A stretch of 20,331 bases of DNA from a virus: the IMG/VR virus record IMGVR_UViG_3300007735_000449, positions 1 to 20,331 of that record; one strand, given 5' to 3'. The notes beneath the pieces were generated by a model. The model ran no database searches. It was not told the origin of the DNA and saw nothing but the letters and a program-made list of their open reading frames with translations. Below, piece after piece: positions 1 to 7,603 of the stretch (positions within the stretch are counted from its first letter, which is position 1; each line of letters begins with the position of its first letter). A program made the position numbers and the translations under genes.

Positions 1-2
1 TG

Positions 3-140
3 AACACCCTAAATGCTTTCGGGCAGGGCAGCGTGGTGGTGTATGCTGCGGCCAGCCAGAATATCTCTTACACGACCACGGTATCGGGAGCGACGGGTTC
101 GCCCCAGTACTACATCTACGTCAGGATCGAGAAGCTCTAG
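3..140 (+). CDS. C-terminal end of a phage structural protein (partial)
   Basis: The reading frame is open from the left edge and ends at TAG 138-140, giving 45 residues of a gene that starts outside the window. The peptide is rich in Thr, Ser, Val and Tyr and ends QYYIYVRIEKL, which suggests the last beta-strands of a beta-rich protein such as a tail or fibre component. The next gene starts 9 bases later in the same direction behind a good ribosome-binding site, and the following genes look virion-associated, so a structural role is inferred from context. No family is recognised. Confidence 0.6.
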   Translation, partial: NTLNAFGQGSVVVYAAASQNISYTTTVSGATGSPQYYIYVRIEKL

Positions 141-149
141 GAGGCAGGT

Positions 150-848
150 ATGGCGGGTTACATCGCACCTACCCTTGAAGAACAGTTCGGCGTTACAGGC
201 ATGCTTGGAAAGGCTCCCGGAGCAATCCCGGCATTATCAGGCGGAGGGCTAGGCGGACTGCTCGCTGGTCTTGGTCCGATGGCCCTGCCGCTGCTCATGT
301 CGTTCGCACCAGCCATCTTCAGCAAGGTGATGGACCAGATTCGCGGAAACCCACAGCAGCGTCTCCGTGACGAAATTGCGAAGCTCCAGTCCCCCGAGAA
401 TGTCGCGGCACTGGCGAACAAGTACTACCAGACCGCGATGGCCGGTCCCGCCTATCAGGGCGCATTGGGCTCAATCGCCTCAGGAGCCAACCAGACCGCC
501 GGAAACCTCGCCCAGAGCCTCGGTGCTCGAGGCATCGGCACGACGGGCACTGGAGCCATCCTGAGCAGCCTGACGCCGTCCATCGTGGGTAGCCAGCAGG
601 CCGCTCTGCGGACGAAGGCATACGAGAGCTCTCAGCAGCAGGCGATGGATGAGATCAAGGCGCGCATCTCGGCCCTGACCGGGACGCAGGGCCCGAGCCA
701 GACCCAGCAGTACCTGGGTGCCGGACTGAGCGCGATCTCCCCGTACCTGCAGCAGTTCCTGAAGAATAAGTACCCGGGTACGTTCGGCGACATGAACACG
801 GGCCAGAACACGGGTATCCAGCATGGGCAGGAACAGGTCAAGCAGTAG
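150..848 (+). CDS. Virion-associated / DNA-ejection-type protein, 232 aa
   Basis: ATG 150 sits behind a good Shine-Dalgarno (AGGAGGCAGG). The protein has a Gly/Ala/Leu-rich hydrophobic stretch at about residues 30-60 that could enter a membrane. A Gln/Ala/Ser-rich helical middle (about 95-180) and a polar tail ending in EQVKQ follow. The segment with GARGIGTTGTG followed by a glutamine-rich helix resembles internal or DNA-transfer proteins of short-tailed phages. It is the first of three consecutive genes of this character lying between a structural gene and the lysis genes. Ejection or injection function is inferred from composition and position; no enzymatic motif is visible. Confidence 0.6.
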   Translation: MAGYIAPTLEEQFGVTGMLGKAPGAIPALSGGGLGGLLAGLGPMALPLLMSFAPAIFSKVMDQIRGNPQQRLRDEIAKLQSPENVAALANKYYQTAMAGPAYQGALGSIASGANQTAGNLAQSLGARGIGTTGTGAILSSLTPSIVGSQQAALRTKAYESSQQQAMDEIKARISALTGTQGPSQTQQYLGAGLSAISPYLQQFLKNKYPGTFGDMNTGQNTGIQHGQEQVKQ

Positions 849-860
849 CTAGGAGGAATC

Positions 861-2054
861 ATGGCAGAAGCTCTCAATCAAGCCCAGACCCCGACGCTTG
901 CGGGGACCATGCCGACGCTCGAGCAGGCACTCCAGCAGGCCGCTCAGGGACTGCCTCCCGACGCTTTGCAGCAGGCCCTCGGCATGGGCAAGGCATACGA
1001 TCCAATGCTGGCTGAGCAGGCAGCCCGACGGCAGAACGAGCTCAGGCCGTCCATAGCTCAGGCCGAGGCTGCTGCGAAGGAATATGAGACACAGGCTGCC
1101 GCTCCCCCGCCCGGGATTTCGGGTGCTCGAGCCGGGCTGAACGAGCTTCTGGGCAGCGTAGCTTCCATCCTAAGTGGCAACCAGACCTACCGTGAGTCCG
1201 CAGCCACCCGACTCCAGAAGGAGCAGCAGGCCCTCCTCGACTCCCGCAGCCAGAACCTGACCCGACTCAAGGACCTGTACGACAAGCGTGCGGAAGCGGC
1301 CAAGAGCCTCGGCAACGACATCGCCGAGGAGGAGAACCGGATCAAGAAGGACCGTATCGAGAAGGCCCTCGAGCCCATCAACAAAGCCCGCGAGCACCAG
1401 TACCAGATGCAAGAATCGGCTGCGCGAGAAGGGTCGTTGAAAAGGGACCGGCAGGCATCTCAGCTCGTCAACCAGGCAACCATCCGATGGTCCAAGCCTT
1501 CGCAGGACATGGAAACAGTCACGGACTATCGCAACCAGATTATGCAGACATCGGAAGACAGCGTCGGCGATCTTTTGATGCTTAGGTTCCTTGCACGAAT
1601 CAGCGATCCGAGGACGGGCGTTAGGGAACAAGAGTTCGAGACATTCAAGCGAGCCGAGGGAGAGCTCAAGCGGGTATTCAATGCTCCTCGGTCGTGGTTC
1701 GGACAGGGCATGCTTACCCCTGAGGGACGGCGCGCATTACGTGCAGAAGCAGAAAAGATGTTCCGACAGAAACTGTCATCGTTCGATGCCCGTCGAGAAC
1801 AGGTGCGTGCCATGTATATCAGGCAGGGCATGGATCCGCTGGACGCAGACACCGCAATCTACGATGTCGTCGGGCCATATCGAGACGGGCTTTCTGCAAC
1901 AGAAAAAGCCCTTGGGCTAGAGGGTAAGGTTTACTCAGGAGTTAGAAAGTCTAGCGGTACTAGTACGGAATCCGGCACCGGAAAATCCGCATCTCCCGAA
2001 CCATCCGGACTGACCAAAGAGAAACTGGCCGCGTTGAAAACGAGGAAGGGGTAA
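861..2054 (+). CDS. Coiled-coil virion-associated protein, 397 aa
   Basis: ATG 861 follows a strong ribosome-binding site (AGGAGGAATC). The N-terminal 60 residues are Gln/Ala-rich (for example EQALQQAAQG). A long charged helical region from about 105 to 200, rich in Lys, Glu, Arg and Gln, is probably coiled coil. The C-terminal third is mixed, and the last 40 residues are a Ser/Thr/Gly linker ending in a lysine-rich tail. There is no catalytic motif. Size, helix content and position between two other large unknowns suggest an internal virion protein or a tail-associated scaffold. The next gene begins 3 bases after the stop. Confidence 0.6.
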   Translation: MAEALNQAQTPTLAGTMPTLEQALQQAAQGLPPDALQQALGMGKAYDPMLAEQAARRQNELRPSIAQAEAAAKEYETQAAAPPPGISGARAGLNELLGSVASILSGNQTYRESAATRLQKEQQALLDSRSQNLTRLKDLYDKRAEAAKSLGNDIAEEENRIKKDRIEKALEPINKAREHQYQMQESAAREGSLKRDRQASQLVNQATIRWSKPSQDMETVTDYRNQIMQTSEDSVGDLLMLRFLARISDPRTGVREQEFETFKRAEGELKRVFNAPRSWFGQGMLTPEGRRALRAEAEKMFRQKLSSFDARREQVRAMYIRQGMDPLDADTAIYDVVGPYRDGLSATEKALGLEGKVYSGVRKSSGTSTESGTGKSASPEPSGLTKEKLAALKTRKG

Positions 2055-2057
2055 CAC

Positions 2058-3599
2058 ATGGCTCCCATCTTTGGAGAGAACCCGTTCCTCGTAGACGGCG
2101 AGGATGTTCGCGGGTCCGTGTACATGAAGGGGTCTGTCGACGGGCAACCTATCCAGACATGGATTCCCAAGGAGAATGTGGCCGAGGCACGCAAAGCGGG
2201 GCTCGTTCCTACCGAGTTCGTCGTGCGTCAGACTCGACGGGCTGGCGGCAAGGACATCGTCAGCGAGCGCAAGTTGCCGGCAAACGTGTATGCGAATGTC
2301 CCGACTACAGGGTTCGGAGGAGCGGTCGCATCCGATCCGCTCGGGGCCGCGCTCATGGCACTCGCTGGAGGTGGTAGACAGGCACCTGGGCCGAGTGGTG
2401 GGCAGGTCGTGCCTAACGAGCAGGCGACAGGCGGGACTCCAATGCGGGAGGCGTTACAGGCAAGCCTGATGCAGTCAGGTATGGAGGCTGCGCCGCTGGT
2501 ATTGCAGCAGCTGATTTCTGGTGGCGTACCGTTGCGTGGATTTCCAAGTTGGTTGGGCCGCGCCGCACTTACTCTTGGCGGTCAGACCGGGCTGAAGATG
2601 GCCGAGCAGAAGCTTGAGGGCGAGAAGGTTGACCAGCAGGCCGCGATGACGCGCGGTGGATTCTTGGGCAATCCAGTTGCCATGACCACCATCGGTGCTG
2701 TCGCCGATGTCCTACCGTTCGCGGCTCGTGGCGCAGGACGACGACTGGTCAAGGGTGGGCTTGGCCCATCACCCATCGGTGCCGAGGAACAAATCATGGA
2801 GCCGTCGATGCGGCTACGCGTGATGAATCCTGTCACCGGCAAGGTGGAACTACAGAGCCCTCGCCCTACTGCCGAGTGGACTAAGGCGGCAACTGAGGAG
2901 ACAACCATCCTCGGCAATCGCAACCAGGCACTTGCCAAGGCAGCTTCAGAAGGTGCCGATGCACCGAAGTTCGACCCGCTTCGGCTGCGGAAGGTCGTCG
3001 AAGACGACATCCGCGACCTCAGTCAGACCGACATCATGTCGGGCGGACCCGAAAAGGTTTCCCAGACCGTGATGCAGCGTCTCGAGAAGGTACTCGGAAT
3101 CAAAATTGCTGGCGGGTTCAACCCTGAGCTTCGGGCTGAACCAATCACGATGGATCGTCTCTTTGCCATCACCCGCAAGGCTGGAGACTACGCCTCAAGA
3201 GCGATGCAGGCGAGACTTGCTGCTGCCAAGGCAGGTAATGCCCTGCCCGATGCTGATGCGATGGAGGTACTTGCGCGTAAGCTGTGGGCTGAGGGCAAGG
3301 CGATGATGGCAGAGTCGGGCGGAGCTGGTCAGGCAATTGCGGCTAATGCTGAACGCCAGTTCAGGCTTATCGAAACCAACAACCTGATGAAGCACGCCGG
3401 AACCAGATCACTGAGCCCGTTCGAGTTGCTGACGCCACGCGGCGGGATCCCCGTCGGCACATCGCTGATGCAGTTCGGTATGCAGCCGAGCATCGCTCCA
3501 ATCCTGCAGGGTGCCGGTGCTACCACGCCGTTGTTCAACGCCCTGAATCCTCCGCGTCAGCAGTCGACCACCGGACCTATCCCCATCATGGGTGAGTAA
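2058..3599 (+). CDS. Large internal virion / ejection-type protein, 513 aa
   Basis: This is the largest protein wholly within the window; ATG 2058 follows the upstream TAA by 3 bases. The N-terminus (to about residue 70) looks like a small folded domain with PIQTWIPKENVAEARKAGLV. It is followed by a Gly/Ala/Pro-rich stretch, a hydrophobic segment around 160-230 and a helical, Ala/Lys/Arg-rich region from about 270 to 430. The tail (about 450-513) is Pro/Gly/Thr-rich. No enzyme motif is seen. Being the third large protein before the endolysin, it fits the internal core or ejection proteins of podovirus-like genomes, which is an inference from order and composition. Confidence 0.6.
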   Translation: MAPIFGENPFLVDGEDVRGSVYMKGSVDGQPIQTWIPKENVAEARKAGLVPTEFVVRQTRRAGGKDIVSERKLPANVYANVPTTGFGGAVASDPLGAALMALAGGGRQAPGPSGGQVVPNEQATGGTPMREALQASLMQSGMEAAPLVLQQLISGGVPLRGFPSWLGRAALTLGGQTGLKMAEQKLEGEKVDQQAAMTRGGFLGNPVAMTTIGAVADVLPFAARGAGRRLVKGGLGPSPIGAEEQIMEPSMRLRVMNPVTGKVELQSPRPTAEWTKAATEETTILGNRNQALAKAASEGADAPKFDPLRLRKVVEDDIRDLSQTDIMSGGPEKVSQTVMQRLEKVLGIKIAGGFNPELRAEPITMDRLFAITRKAGDYASRAMQARLAAAKAGNALPDADAMEVLARKLWAEGKAMMAESGGAGQAIAANAERQFRLIETNNLMKHAGTRSLSPFELLTPRGGIPVGTSLMQFGMQPSIAPILQGAGATTPLFNALNPPRQQSTTGPIPIMGE

Positions 3600-3601
3600 G
3601 T

Positions 3602-4102
3602 ATGGACCTCGGCAAGCGTCTCTCCCCGCACTTCACCATCGGCGAGTTCCTGCCTCGCGGCCTGACCACCGTCCCCGTGCAGGTCGAGCAGGAGCTGACG
3701 GACCTGTGCGTCGAGCTGCTCGAGCCGATCCGTGAGGAGTTCGGGCCCCTCATCATCCACAGCGGGTACAGGCCCGTGGGTCTGAACTCGCAGCTTGGTG
3801 GTGTGCGGGGTTCCGACCACACCCGTGGGAAGGCTGCGGACTTCCACGTGATGACGGACGACGTCCGTTCGTGGGAGGATCTGACGCAGGCCGCCTACCA
3901 TTGGGCGGTGGAGAACCTTGCCGGCAAGTACGGGCAGGTCATCCTCGAGGACCACCGACAGCACTACGACTCTCCCGGCAAACTATGGGTGCATATCTCG
4001 ACGCCTTCGGCCAAGCATCCCGGAACCTCGTCCGACCGGAACTCGACGCTCGTGTCGTGGGAGCCCGGCAAGTACGAGCCGTATGGGGGGACCAGTGCGT
4101 GA
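3602..4102 (+). CDS. Endolysin: M15-family zinc peptidase
   Basis: The 166-residue protein carries the M15 (VanY/D-Ala-D-Ala carboxypeptidase-like, Peptidase_M15_3) signature. SGYRPVGLNSQLGG (54-67) leads into SDHTRGKAADFH, with zinc ligands His73 and Asp80. A later WVHIS supplies the third ligand His131, and Glu116 in GQVILED is the likely catalytic acid. Phage enzymes of this fold cut the peptide part of peptidoglycan (L-Ala-D-Glu or D-Ala-D-Ala bonds). The protein is a single domain with no signal peptide or separate wall-binding module, so it needs a holin for export. It starts 2 bases after the upstream stop and overlaps the next gene by GTGA, in a lysis-type cluster. Confidence 0.88.
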   Translation: MDLGKRLSPHFTIGEFLPRGLTTVPVQVEQELTDLCVELLEPIREEFGPLIIHSGYRPVGLNSQLGGVRGSDHTRGKAADFHVMTDDVRSWEDLTQAAYHWAVENLAGKYGQVILEDHRQHYDSPGKLWVHISTPSAKHPGTSSDRNSTLVSWEPGKYEPYGGTSA

Positions 4103-4296
4103 GCGTGGACCATCTCATTCAGGTCGGTGGGTTCGTCATGATGCTCATCCTTCAGTTCGCCAACCTCAAGAGTTCGCTGGCTTTGAGGGAGCGCGACCGG
4201 GAGGACTTCGAGTTCCTGCGGCAGGACTACGAGCGATTGAAGAACTCGTACCACGCTCTGTCGGAGAGGGTGGTGCGTCTCGAGGCTCACGAATGA
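4099..4296 (+). CDS. Small membrane-anchored coiled-coil protein, 65 aa (lysis-associated?)
   Basis: The GTG start at 4099 overlaps the endolysin stop (GTGA); GTG 4105 is an alternative start. Residues about 5-20 (LIQVGGFVMMLILQF) form one membrane segment. The rest is a charged heptad-like helix (LRERDREDFEFLRQDYERLK) running to the C-terminus. A membrane anchor plus coiled coil next to an endolysin is the layout of an inner-membrane spanin or a holin-accessory protein. No lipoprotein partner with a clear lipobox is seen, so the spanin call is only a possibility. Its stop overlaps the next start (ATGA). Confidence 0.65.
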   Translation: MSVDHLIQVGGFVMMLILQFANLKSSLALRERDREDFEFLRQDYERLKNSYHALSERVVRLEAHE

Positions 4297-4391
4297 GCCG
4301 ACGGACGCTGTGCATGATCCACATCGCCATCACCATCCTGTCGGCGGTGGTGACAATCCTGGTGTCCGTTGCTGCTCTCGCAAAGAGATGA
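4293..4391 (+). CDS. 32-aa single-span membrane miniprotein
   Basis: ATG 4293 overlaps the preceding stop (ATGA) and the frame ends at TGA 4389-4391. The peptide MSRRTLCMIHIAITILSAVV continues as a hydrophobic segment to about residue 28 and ends in AKR. A basic N-terminus, about 20 hydrophobic residues and a basic tail suggest a single transmembrane helix. Tight coupling to the previous membrane protein and to the endolysin suggests a lysis role such as a pinholin-like or regulatory peptide. The only cysteine (position 7) is not in a lipobox, so an outer-membrane spanin is unlikely. Confidence 0.5.
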   Translation: MSRRTLCMIHIAITILSAVVTILVSVAALAKR

Positions 4392-4392
4392 C

Positions 4393-4740
4393 ATGCTGAC
4401 CTATCAGGGGCTGGAGGCTAGGCTACGGAAGGCCTTGCTGGACCCGGCCACGAGGTTGCAGCGGCATGTGCTGGACGGCGACACCTTGGCTTGGGTGGAG
4501 TACGAGGGGCGCAAGGTCGAGGTGGCCGTAGACCCCATGCGTGGCGGGCTAATCGAGTGCGTCGTGCATGAGCTGCTGCACGCGGTCTGCCGGGAGGAGC
4601 TGGCTCGGTGGGGGGAGTTCGAGGAGTGCATCGTGCTCGCCATCGAACGGGAACTGGTCTGTCAGATCAACGCCAGTCGGCGCAGGGTGCGCTGGTGGCG
4701 GGAAGCCATCAACCGTAAGTTGACCAAGGAGGGTCGATGA
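4393..4740 (+). CDS. HELLH zinc-metallopeptidase-like protein, 115 aa
   Basis: ATG 4393 lies one base after the upstream stop. The protein has the zincin-type motif VVHELLHAV with His59, Glu60 and His63. It is preceded by a beta-like strand (KVEVAVDPMRGG) and followed by a helix rich in Glu and Arg that could supply the third ligand. At 115 residues it is a minimal metallopeptidase domain, comparable in layout to short SprT- or DUF-type zincins of phages. Substrate and role are unknown. The gene overlaps the phosphoesterase gene by ATGA, so the two are probably co-translated. Confidence 0.6.
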   Translation: MLTYQGLEARLRKALLDPATRLQRHVLDGDTLAWVEYEGRKVEVAVDPMRGGLIECVVHELLHAVCREELARWGEFEECIVLAIERELVCQINASRRRVRWWREAINRKLTKEGR

Positions 4741-5579
4741 AGCGCAAGAAGCCCGACGGCCTGCGGTATCTGGCCTGCGTGTCGGACCTGCACTCAGGAT
4801 GCCGGCTGGCCCTGATGCCACGGGGCGGGTTCGTGCTGGATGAGGGGACCGAGGTCAAGCCGTCCAAGATCCAGCTCAAGCTGAACGACATGTGGGACGA
4901 GTACTGGCAGTGGGTTGAGGATGAGACCAATGGGGAACCCTACGGTGTCGTGGTGAACGGCGACGCGACCGAGGGCGTCCACCACGGGTCCGTCACCCAA
5001 TGGACCCAGAACCTCGACGACCAGGTGCGGTGCTCACGGGTGCTGCTCGAGGATGTGGCTAGGAAGGCCGCAGGACGCTTCTACATGGTCCGTGGCACCG
5101 AGGCTCATGTCGGCAAGTCCGCGCAGCAGGAGGAGGCACTGGCGCGCGAACTAGGGGCGGTCCCGAACGAGGAAGGGCAGCACGCCCACTGGCAGCTCTG
5201 GCTCCGGCTGGGCGGGCACCTGATCCACTTCGCCCACCACATCGGCACGACCTCGAGCCCGTTCGCGGCGTCGGCTGGTCTCCAGCGGGAGATGGTGTCC
5301 GGGTACGTGGAGTCGGGGCGGTGGGGTGACGAGCCTGCGGCCATGTATGTCCGGTCGCACCGGCACTTCTCGAGCGAGGTACGGGAGCCGTCGAAGCATG
5401 GCGTGACGGCGGTGGTGGTCACGCCGGCGTGGCAGCTCAAGACCCCGTTCGGCCACAAGACTGCGGGGCGCATGATGCAGCCCCAAGTCGGTGGTATCCT
5501 GATCTGCGTGGGGGACAATGGACCCTACGTCAAGTCCAAGGTGTGGCGCATCGAGCGGTCCAAGGAGGTGACCCTGTGA
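4737..5579 (+). CDS. Calcineurin-like metallophosphoesterase
   Basis: The 280-residue protein shows the ordered metal-binding blocks of the calcineurin-like (Metallophos) superfamily. These are VSDLHSG (Asp17, His19), VVNGDATEG (Asp76), a variant RGTEAH in place of GNHE (119-124), FAHHIG (His167/His168) and a final SHRHF (207-211). The change of Asn to Thr-Glu-Ala in the GNHE block is unusual, and the first catalytic His is retained as His124. Relatives hydrolyse phosphodiesters or phosphomonoesters using two metal ions; the phage substrate cannot be told. ATG 4737 overlaps the upstream stop and the 3' end overlaps the next gene by GTGA. Confidence 0.82.
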   Translation: MKRKKPDGLRYLACVSDLHSGCRLALMPRGGFVLDEGTEVKPSKIQLKLNDMWDEYWQWVEDETNGEPYGVVVNGDATEGVHHGSVTQWTQNLDDQVRCSRVLLEDVARKAAGRFYMVRGTEAHVGKSAQQEEALARELGAVPNEEGQHAHWQLWLRLGGHLIHFAHHIGTTSSPFAASAGLQREMVSGYVESGRWGDEPAAMYVRSHRHFSSEVREPSKHGVTAVVVTPAWQLKTPFGHKTAGRMMQPQVGGILICVGDNGPYVKSKVWRIERSKEVTL

Positions 5580-5836
5580 CGAGCATCAGGCATGACGAGT
5601 ACATGAACGAGCTGCTCAGGTTGCGGGCGGAGTCGAACCCGAAGGATCCGGGCAAGACCTCGCAGGAGTGGGCCGACGAGGTGGGGCGGAACATCTTCTG
5701 GGTGAGAAGCATGTTGTACCGGGGGCTGAAGTCTGGCACGCTGGTTCGAGGCAAGGCGACACGCGAGCGGTTGGACGGGCACTGGTACACGACCTCCGTC
5801 TATTCGTTCGCTCCACAGAAGAAGAAAGGAAAGTGA
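5576..5836 (+). CDS. Small putative winged-helix protein, 86 aa
   Basis: GTG 5576 overlaps the phosphoesterase stop (GTGA); starting further upstream would mean deep overlap. The N-terminus is helical (HDEYMNELLRLRAE). The region TSQEWADEVGRNIFWVRSML resembles a helix-turn-helix, and LVRGKATRERLDGHWYTTSVY could be the beta-wing. The C-terminus is a lysine cluster (KKKGK). DNA binding is therefore plausible but rests only on pattern. It sits between the phosphoesterase and the holin candidate in the late-type cluster. Confidence 0.6.
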   Translation: MTSIRHDEYMNELLRLRAESNPKDPGKTSQEWADEVGRNIFWVRSMLYRGLKSGTLVRGKATRERLDGHWYTTSVYSFAPQKKKGK

Positions 5837-5837
5837 C

Positions 5838-6140
5838 ATGGACCTCCAGAGCATCCTCCTGACCGTACTCCCCATCGCGTTCGGCTTCGTGGTGAAGTAC
5901 CACCCGAGCTGGAAGGGCGTCCCCAACGCTCTCATCCCCTACTTCACCTTCGCCATCGCGCTGCTGACCAAGCTCGCGGGCGTCGGCGGTGATGCGGCGA
6001 CGGTGGCTTACACGACGGTCGGCTTCAGCTCCGTCCTCGGCACGGTGGTTTCCGCTGCCTGGGTCGCCATCCAGAACAGCCTCATCTACGAGGTGTTCCT
6101 GAAGGGCGCGGCGAGCAAGGTTCTCCAGAAGCCTGTCTGA
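5838..6140 (+). CDS. Holin-like multi-span membrane protein, 100 aa
   Basis: ATG 5838 follows AAAGGAAAG, a purine-rich ribosome-binding site, one base after the upstream stop. Three hydrophobic segments are visible at about residues 5-20, 31-49 and 60-83, with a short lysine-containing C-terminus (KGAASKVLQK). Small size, three spans, a charged tail and closeness to the M15 endolysin fit a phage holin that would release the endolysin across the inner membrane. It is the last gene of the rightward block, directly before a strong hairpin. Another membrane role cannot be excluded. Confidence 0.65.
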   Translation: MDLQSILLTVLPIAFGFVVKYHPSWKGVPNALIPYFTFAIALLTKLAGVGGDAATVAYTTVGFSSVLGTVVSAAWVAIQNSLIYEVFLKGAASKVLQKPV

Positions 6141-6161
6141 CGATCTCCTCGTCAGCGACGG

Positions 6162-6189
6162 GCCCCGGTGGTCTCACGACTGCCGGGGC
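6162..6189. terminator. Hairpin between convergent gene blocks
   Basis: GCCCCGGTGGTC pairs with GACTGCCGGGGC around a TCAC loop, a 12-bp stem with two G-T wobbles. It lies 22 bases after the holin-like gene and 11 bases before the stop of the facing leftward gene. The downstream + strand has only a weak T-rich stretch (CGTTTCTACTT), so this may be a shared or rather inefficient terminator. Confidence 0.7.
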
Positions 6190-6199
6190 TCCATCGTTT

Positions 6200-6613
6200 C
6201 TACTTGACCCGAATCTCCATCGTGTTCAGCAGGGTCTGTAGATGCTCGAGCGTAGCCTCTCTATCAATCTTGTCTCCCCGGAGGAGCTTGTGACGGAGCT
6301 GGTCGGCCTTCTCCTCCCCGACCAAGCCTATCCACCACTGGACCATCCGGGCAGGCTGGTGATGCCACAGCAGGTGCGCTCCGGCGGACAGGCACATGGA
6401 GTTGTCGGGATCCCAACGGATGGACTTGTACCGACGACTGTAGACGTGGGCCCACTGGAGGTGCTGGGTGCTGCCGTCGTACAGGCACTTGTACCCGTCG
6501 CGGGCGAAGACGACGGCACGGCAGGCCTGGTCAAGCATCCGGTCGGTGATGACAGGCTTACGGGCCCGCACCTTTCGGATGCGAGCCCGTCTGCGTAAAC
6601 CGCTCCGCTTCAC
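6200..6613 (-). CDS. HNH/NinG-like nuclease or recombination protein, 137 aa
   Basis: The start is taken as the GTG at 6613, which overlaps the upstream stop (GTGA); the frame is open further upstream but overlaps another gene. The N-terminus is very basic (KRSGLRRRARIRKVRARK). The core RDGYKCLYDG, WAHVYSRRYKSIRWDPDNSM and HLLWHHQPA follows the Cys-(Trp)His-Asp/Asn-His spacing of HNH proteins such as lambda NinG. Only one cysteine of each usual CxxC pair remains, so the zinc site is degenerate. It may act in recombination or packaging-linked DNA cleavage. It is the last gene of the leftward block. Confidence 0.6.
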   Translation of the reverse strand: MKRSGLRRRARIRKVRARKPVITDRMLDQACRAVVFARDGYKCLYDGSTQHLQWAHVYSRRYKSIRWDPDNSMCLSAGAHLLWHHQPARMVQWWIGLVGEEKADQLRHKLLRGDKIDREATLEHLQTLLNTMEIRVK

Positions 6614-6792
6614 TTCTTCCCCAGCTTCTTGAGAACTCGAGGAGCCTTGCGAGGCTCCACGTAGTCCGGGTGCCAGTTCTTGTCGGACCACTTGTAGTCC
6701 GACTTGTCGGGCTTGGGGCGAATGGTGATACCCCAGAGCAGTGCAATCAGGATGACGCCACACCAGAAGCCACCCCAGAAGTCAACGCCCAT
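6610..6792 (-). CDS. Small membrane protein, 60 aa
   Basis: ATG at 6792; both ends overlap neighbours, so it is part of the leftward operon. Residues about 5-23 (FWGGFWCGVILIALLWGITI) form one membrane helix. The remaining 35 residues are a charged, Trp/Tyr/Lys-rich tail ending VLKKLGKK that should lie in the cytoplasm. No family is recognised. Confidence 0.6.
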   Translation of the reverse strand: MGVDFWGGFWCGVILIALLWGITIRPKPDKSDYKWSDKNWHPDYVEPRKAPRVLKKLGKK

Positions 6793-6976
6793 CGCGGATC
6801 TCCTTCAGTACGCGGTCGATACGGGTGGTCGAGTGTTTCCCGACGGCACCCTTGGTGGCCGCCATCCTACGCCACTGCTTCAGCTTCTCTCCACTCCTAC
6901 CGAAGTCCGGGGAGTCCGGGCACCTCGAGCTGTCGTGGTCCTTACCGCATCGTGTGCAGGGATCGTACTCTCCCAT
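6782..6976 (-). CDS. Small zinc-binding-like protein, 64 aa
   Basis: ATG 6976 follows AGGGAGGCAGC, a good ribosome-binding site. The N-terminus has CTRCGKDHDSSRC, a compact cysteine/histidine cluster able to hold one zinc. A basic helical remainder (KLKQWRRMAATKGAVGKH) follows. It overlaps the next gene by 11 bases. Nucleic-acid or protein binding is possible, but function is unknown. Confidence 0.6.
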   Translation of the reverse strand: MGEYDPCTRCGKDHDSSRCPDSPDFGRSGEKLKQWRRMAATKGAVGKHSTTRIDRVLKEIRDGR

Positions 6977-7154
6977 GCTGCCTCCCTATCTGGTTAGCGG
7001 GCCGCCCCCGGTGCCGCGTCCGGTACCGCCCATGTTGGCCCGGGGGCTCGCCGCCCGCATCTACTGGGGAGGGGTGCGGGACCGACGTCATCACCGGAGC
7101 CTTGGTGGTGTCCCTGCCGCCTGCACGCACAGGTACGGTCCCCTCCCCACATCC
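6977..7154. other. 178-bp gap without a confident gene
   Basis: This GC-rich stretch lies between two leftward genes. On the minus strand three weak candidates compete. One is a 52-codon frame starting 2 bases after the upstream stop (7152-6994). One is a 62-codon frame (7130-6942) with higher GC at third positions that overlaps the next gene by 35 bases. The last is a glycine-rich 22-codon frame ending just before the next ribosome-binding site. None looks like a known protein, so I do not call one. A CGGTACCG palindrome lies at 7021-7028. Confidence 0.4.
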
Positions 7155-7406
7155 TCATCCCCGCTGCATCATCGCGATGATCTGCTCCCCCATCAGCGGG
7201 GTGAATGTATCACGACGCTCGAGGGTCTGCGTCTCCAGCTCTGCAATACGGTCCACCGCCTGCTGGCGGAGGTTAGCCTTGTGCTTCAACCTGGCTTTTG
7301 AGTACCTACGCTCGTCCCGCTGGCACCCGTAGCAGATGGGCTTGGCGGTCAGTCGGGCCGCGATGAAGTTCCTGCCGCACCCGACGCACTGCATCTTCGT
7401 CTTCAT
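7155..7406 (-). CDS. Zinc-ribbon protein with helical tail, 83 aa
   Basis: The start is ATG 7406, overlapping the upstream stop (ATGA); the longer frame upstream would overlap that gene. CVGCGRNF and ICYGCQRDE form two CxxC knuckles of a zinc ribbon at about residues 7-31. A charged helix (KARLKHKANLRQQAVDRIAELE) and a short hydrophobic end follow. Such proteins often bind nucleic acid or host proteins. It is one of several zinc-ribbon miniproteins in this leftward block. Confidence 0.65.
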   Translation of the reverse strand: MKTKMQCVGCGRNFIAARLTAKPICYGCQRDERRYSKARLKHKANLRQQAVDRIAELETQTLERRDTFTPLMGEQIIAMMQRG

Positions 7407-7603
7407 TCCTCTCCCCGTAGGCTGTTGATGAACTTCTGGGTTTCGCGTTTGGCCGACTGCGAGGTCTTCACTTCGTCCGGTCCCACGTACCATTCCTGGT
7501 AGTTCCCGAGGGCCCGGGTGACCGCAGCGTAGTCGTCCTTATCCAACGCCTTCTTCATCTGGTACAGGTACTTCAGTCTGCGGATTCCCTCAGTCGGAGC
7601 CAT
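7403..7603 (-). CDS. Small helical protein, 66 aa, unknown
   Basis: ATG at 7603. It overlaps the DUF6165-like gene upstream by 14 bases and the zinc-ribbon gene downstream by ATGA. The sequence is mostly charged helix (IRRLKYLYQMKKALDKDDYA), then YQEWYVGPDEVK, then a basic tail. No family or motif is recognised. Confidence 0.6.
   Translation of the reverse strand: MAPTEGIRRLKYLYQMKKALDKDDYAAVTRALGNYQEWYVGPDEVKTSQSAKRETQKFINSLRGEE

Noticed and set aside
4099-4391. Firm spanin-pair call
   Set aside because: There is no lipobox or outer-membrane lipoprotein signal, so only a tentative lysis link is given.
6994-7152. 52-codon leftward frame just after a stop
   Set aside because: Low GC at third positions and an Arg/Pro/Gly-rich peptide make it doubtful; a competing frame is equally plausible.
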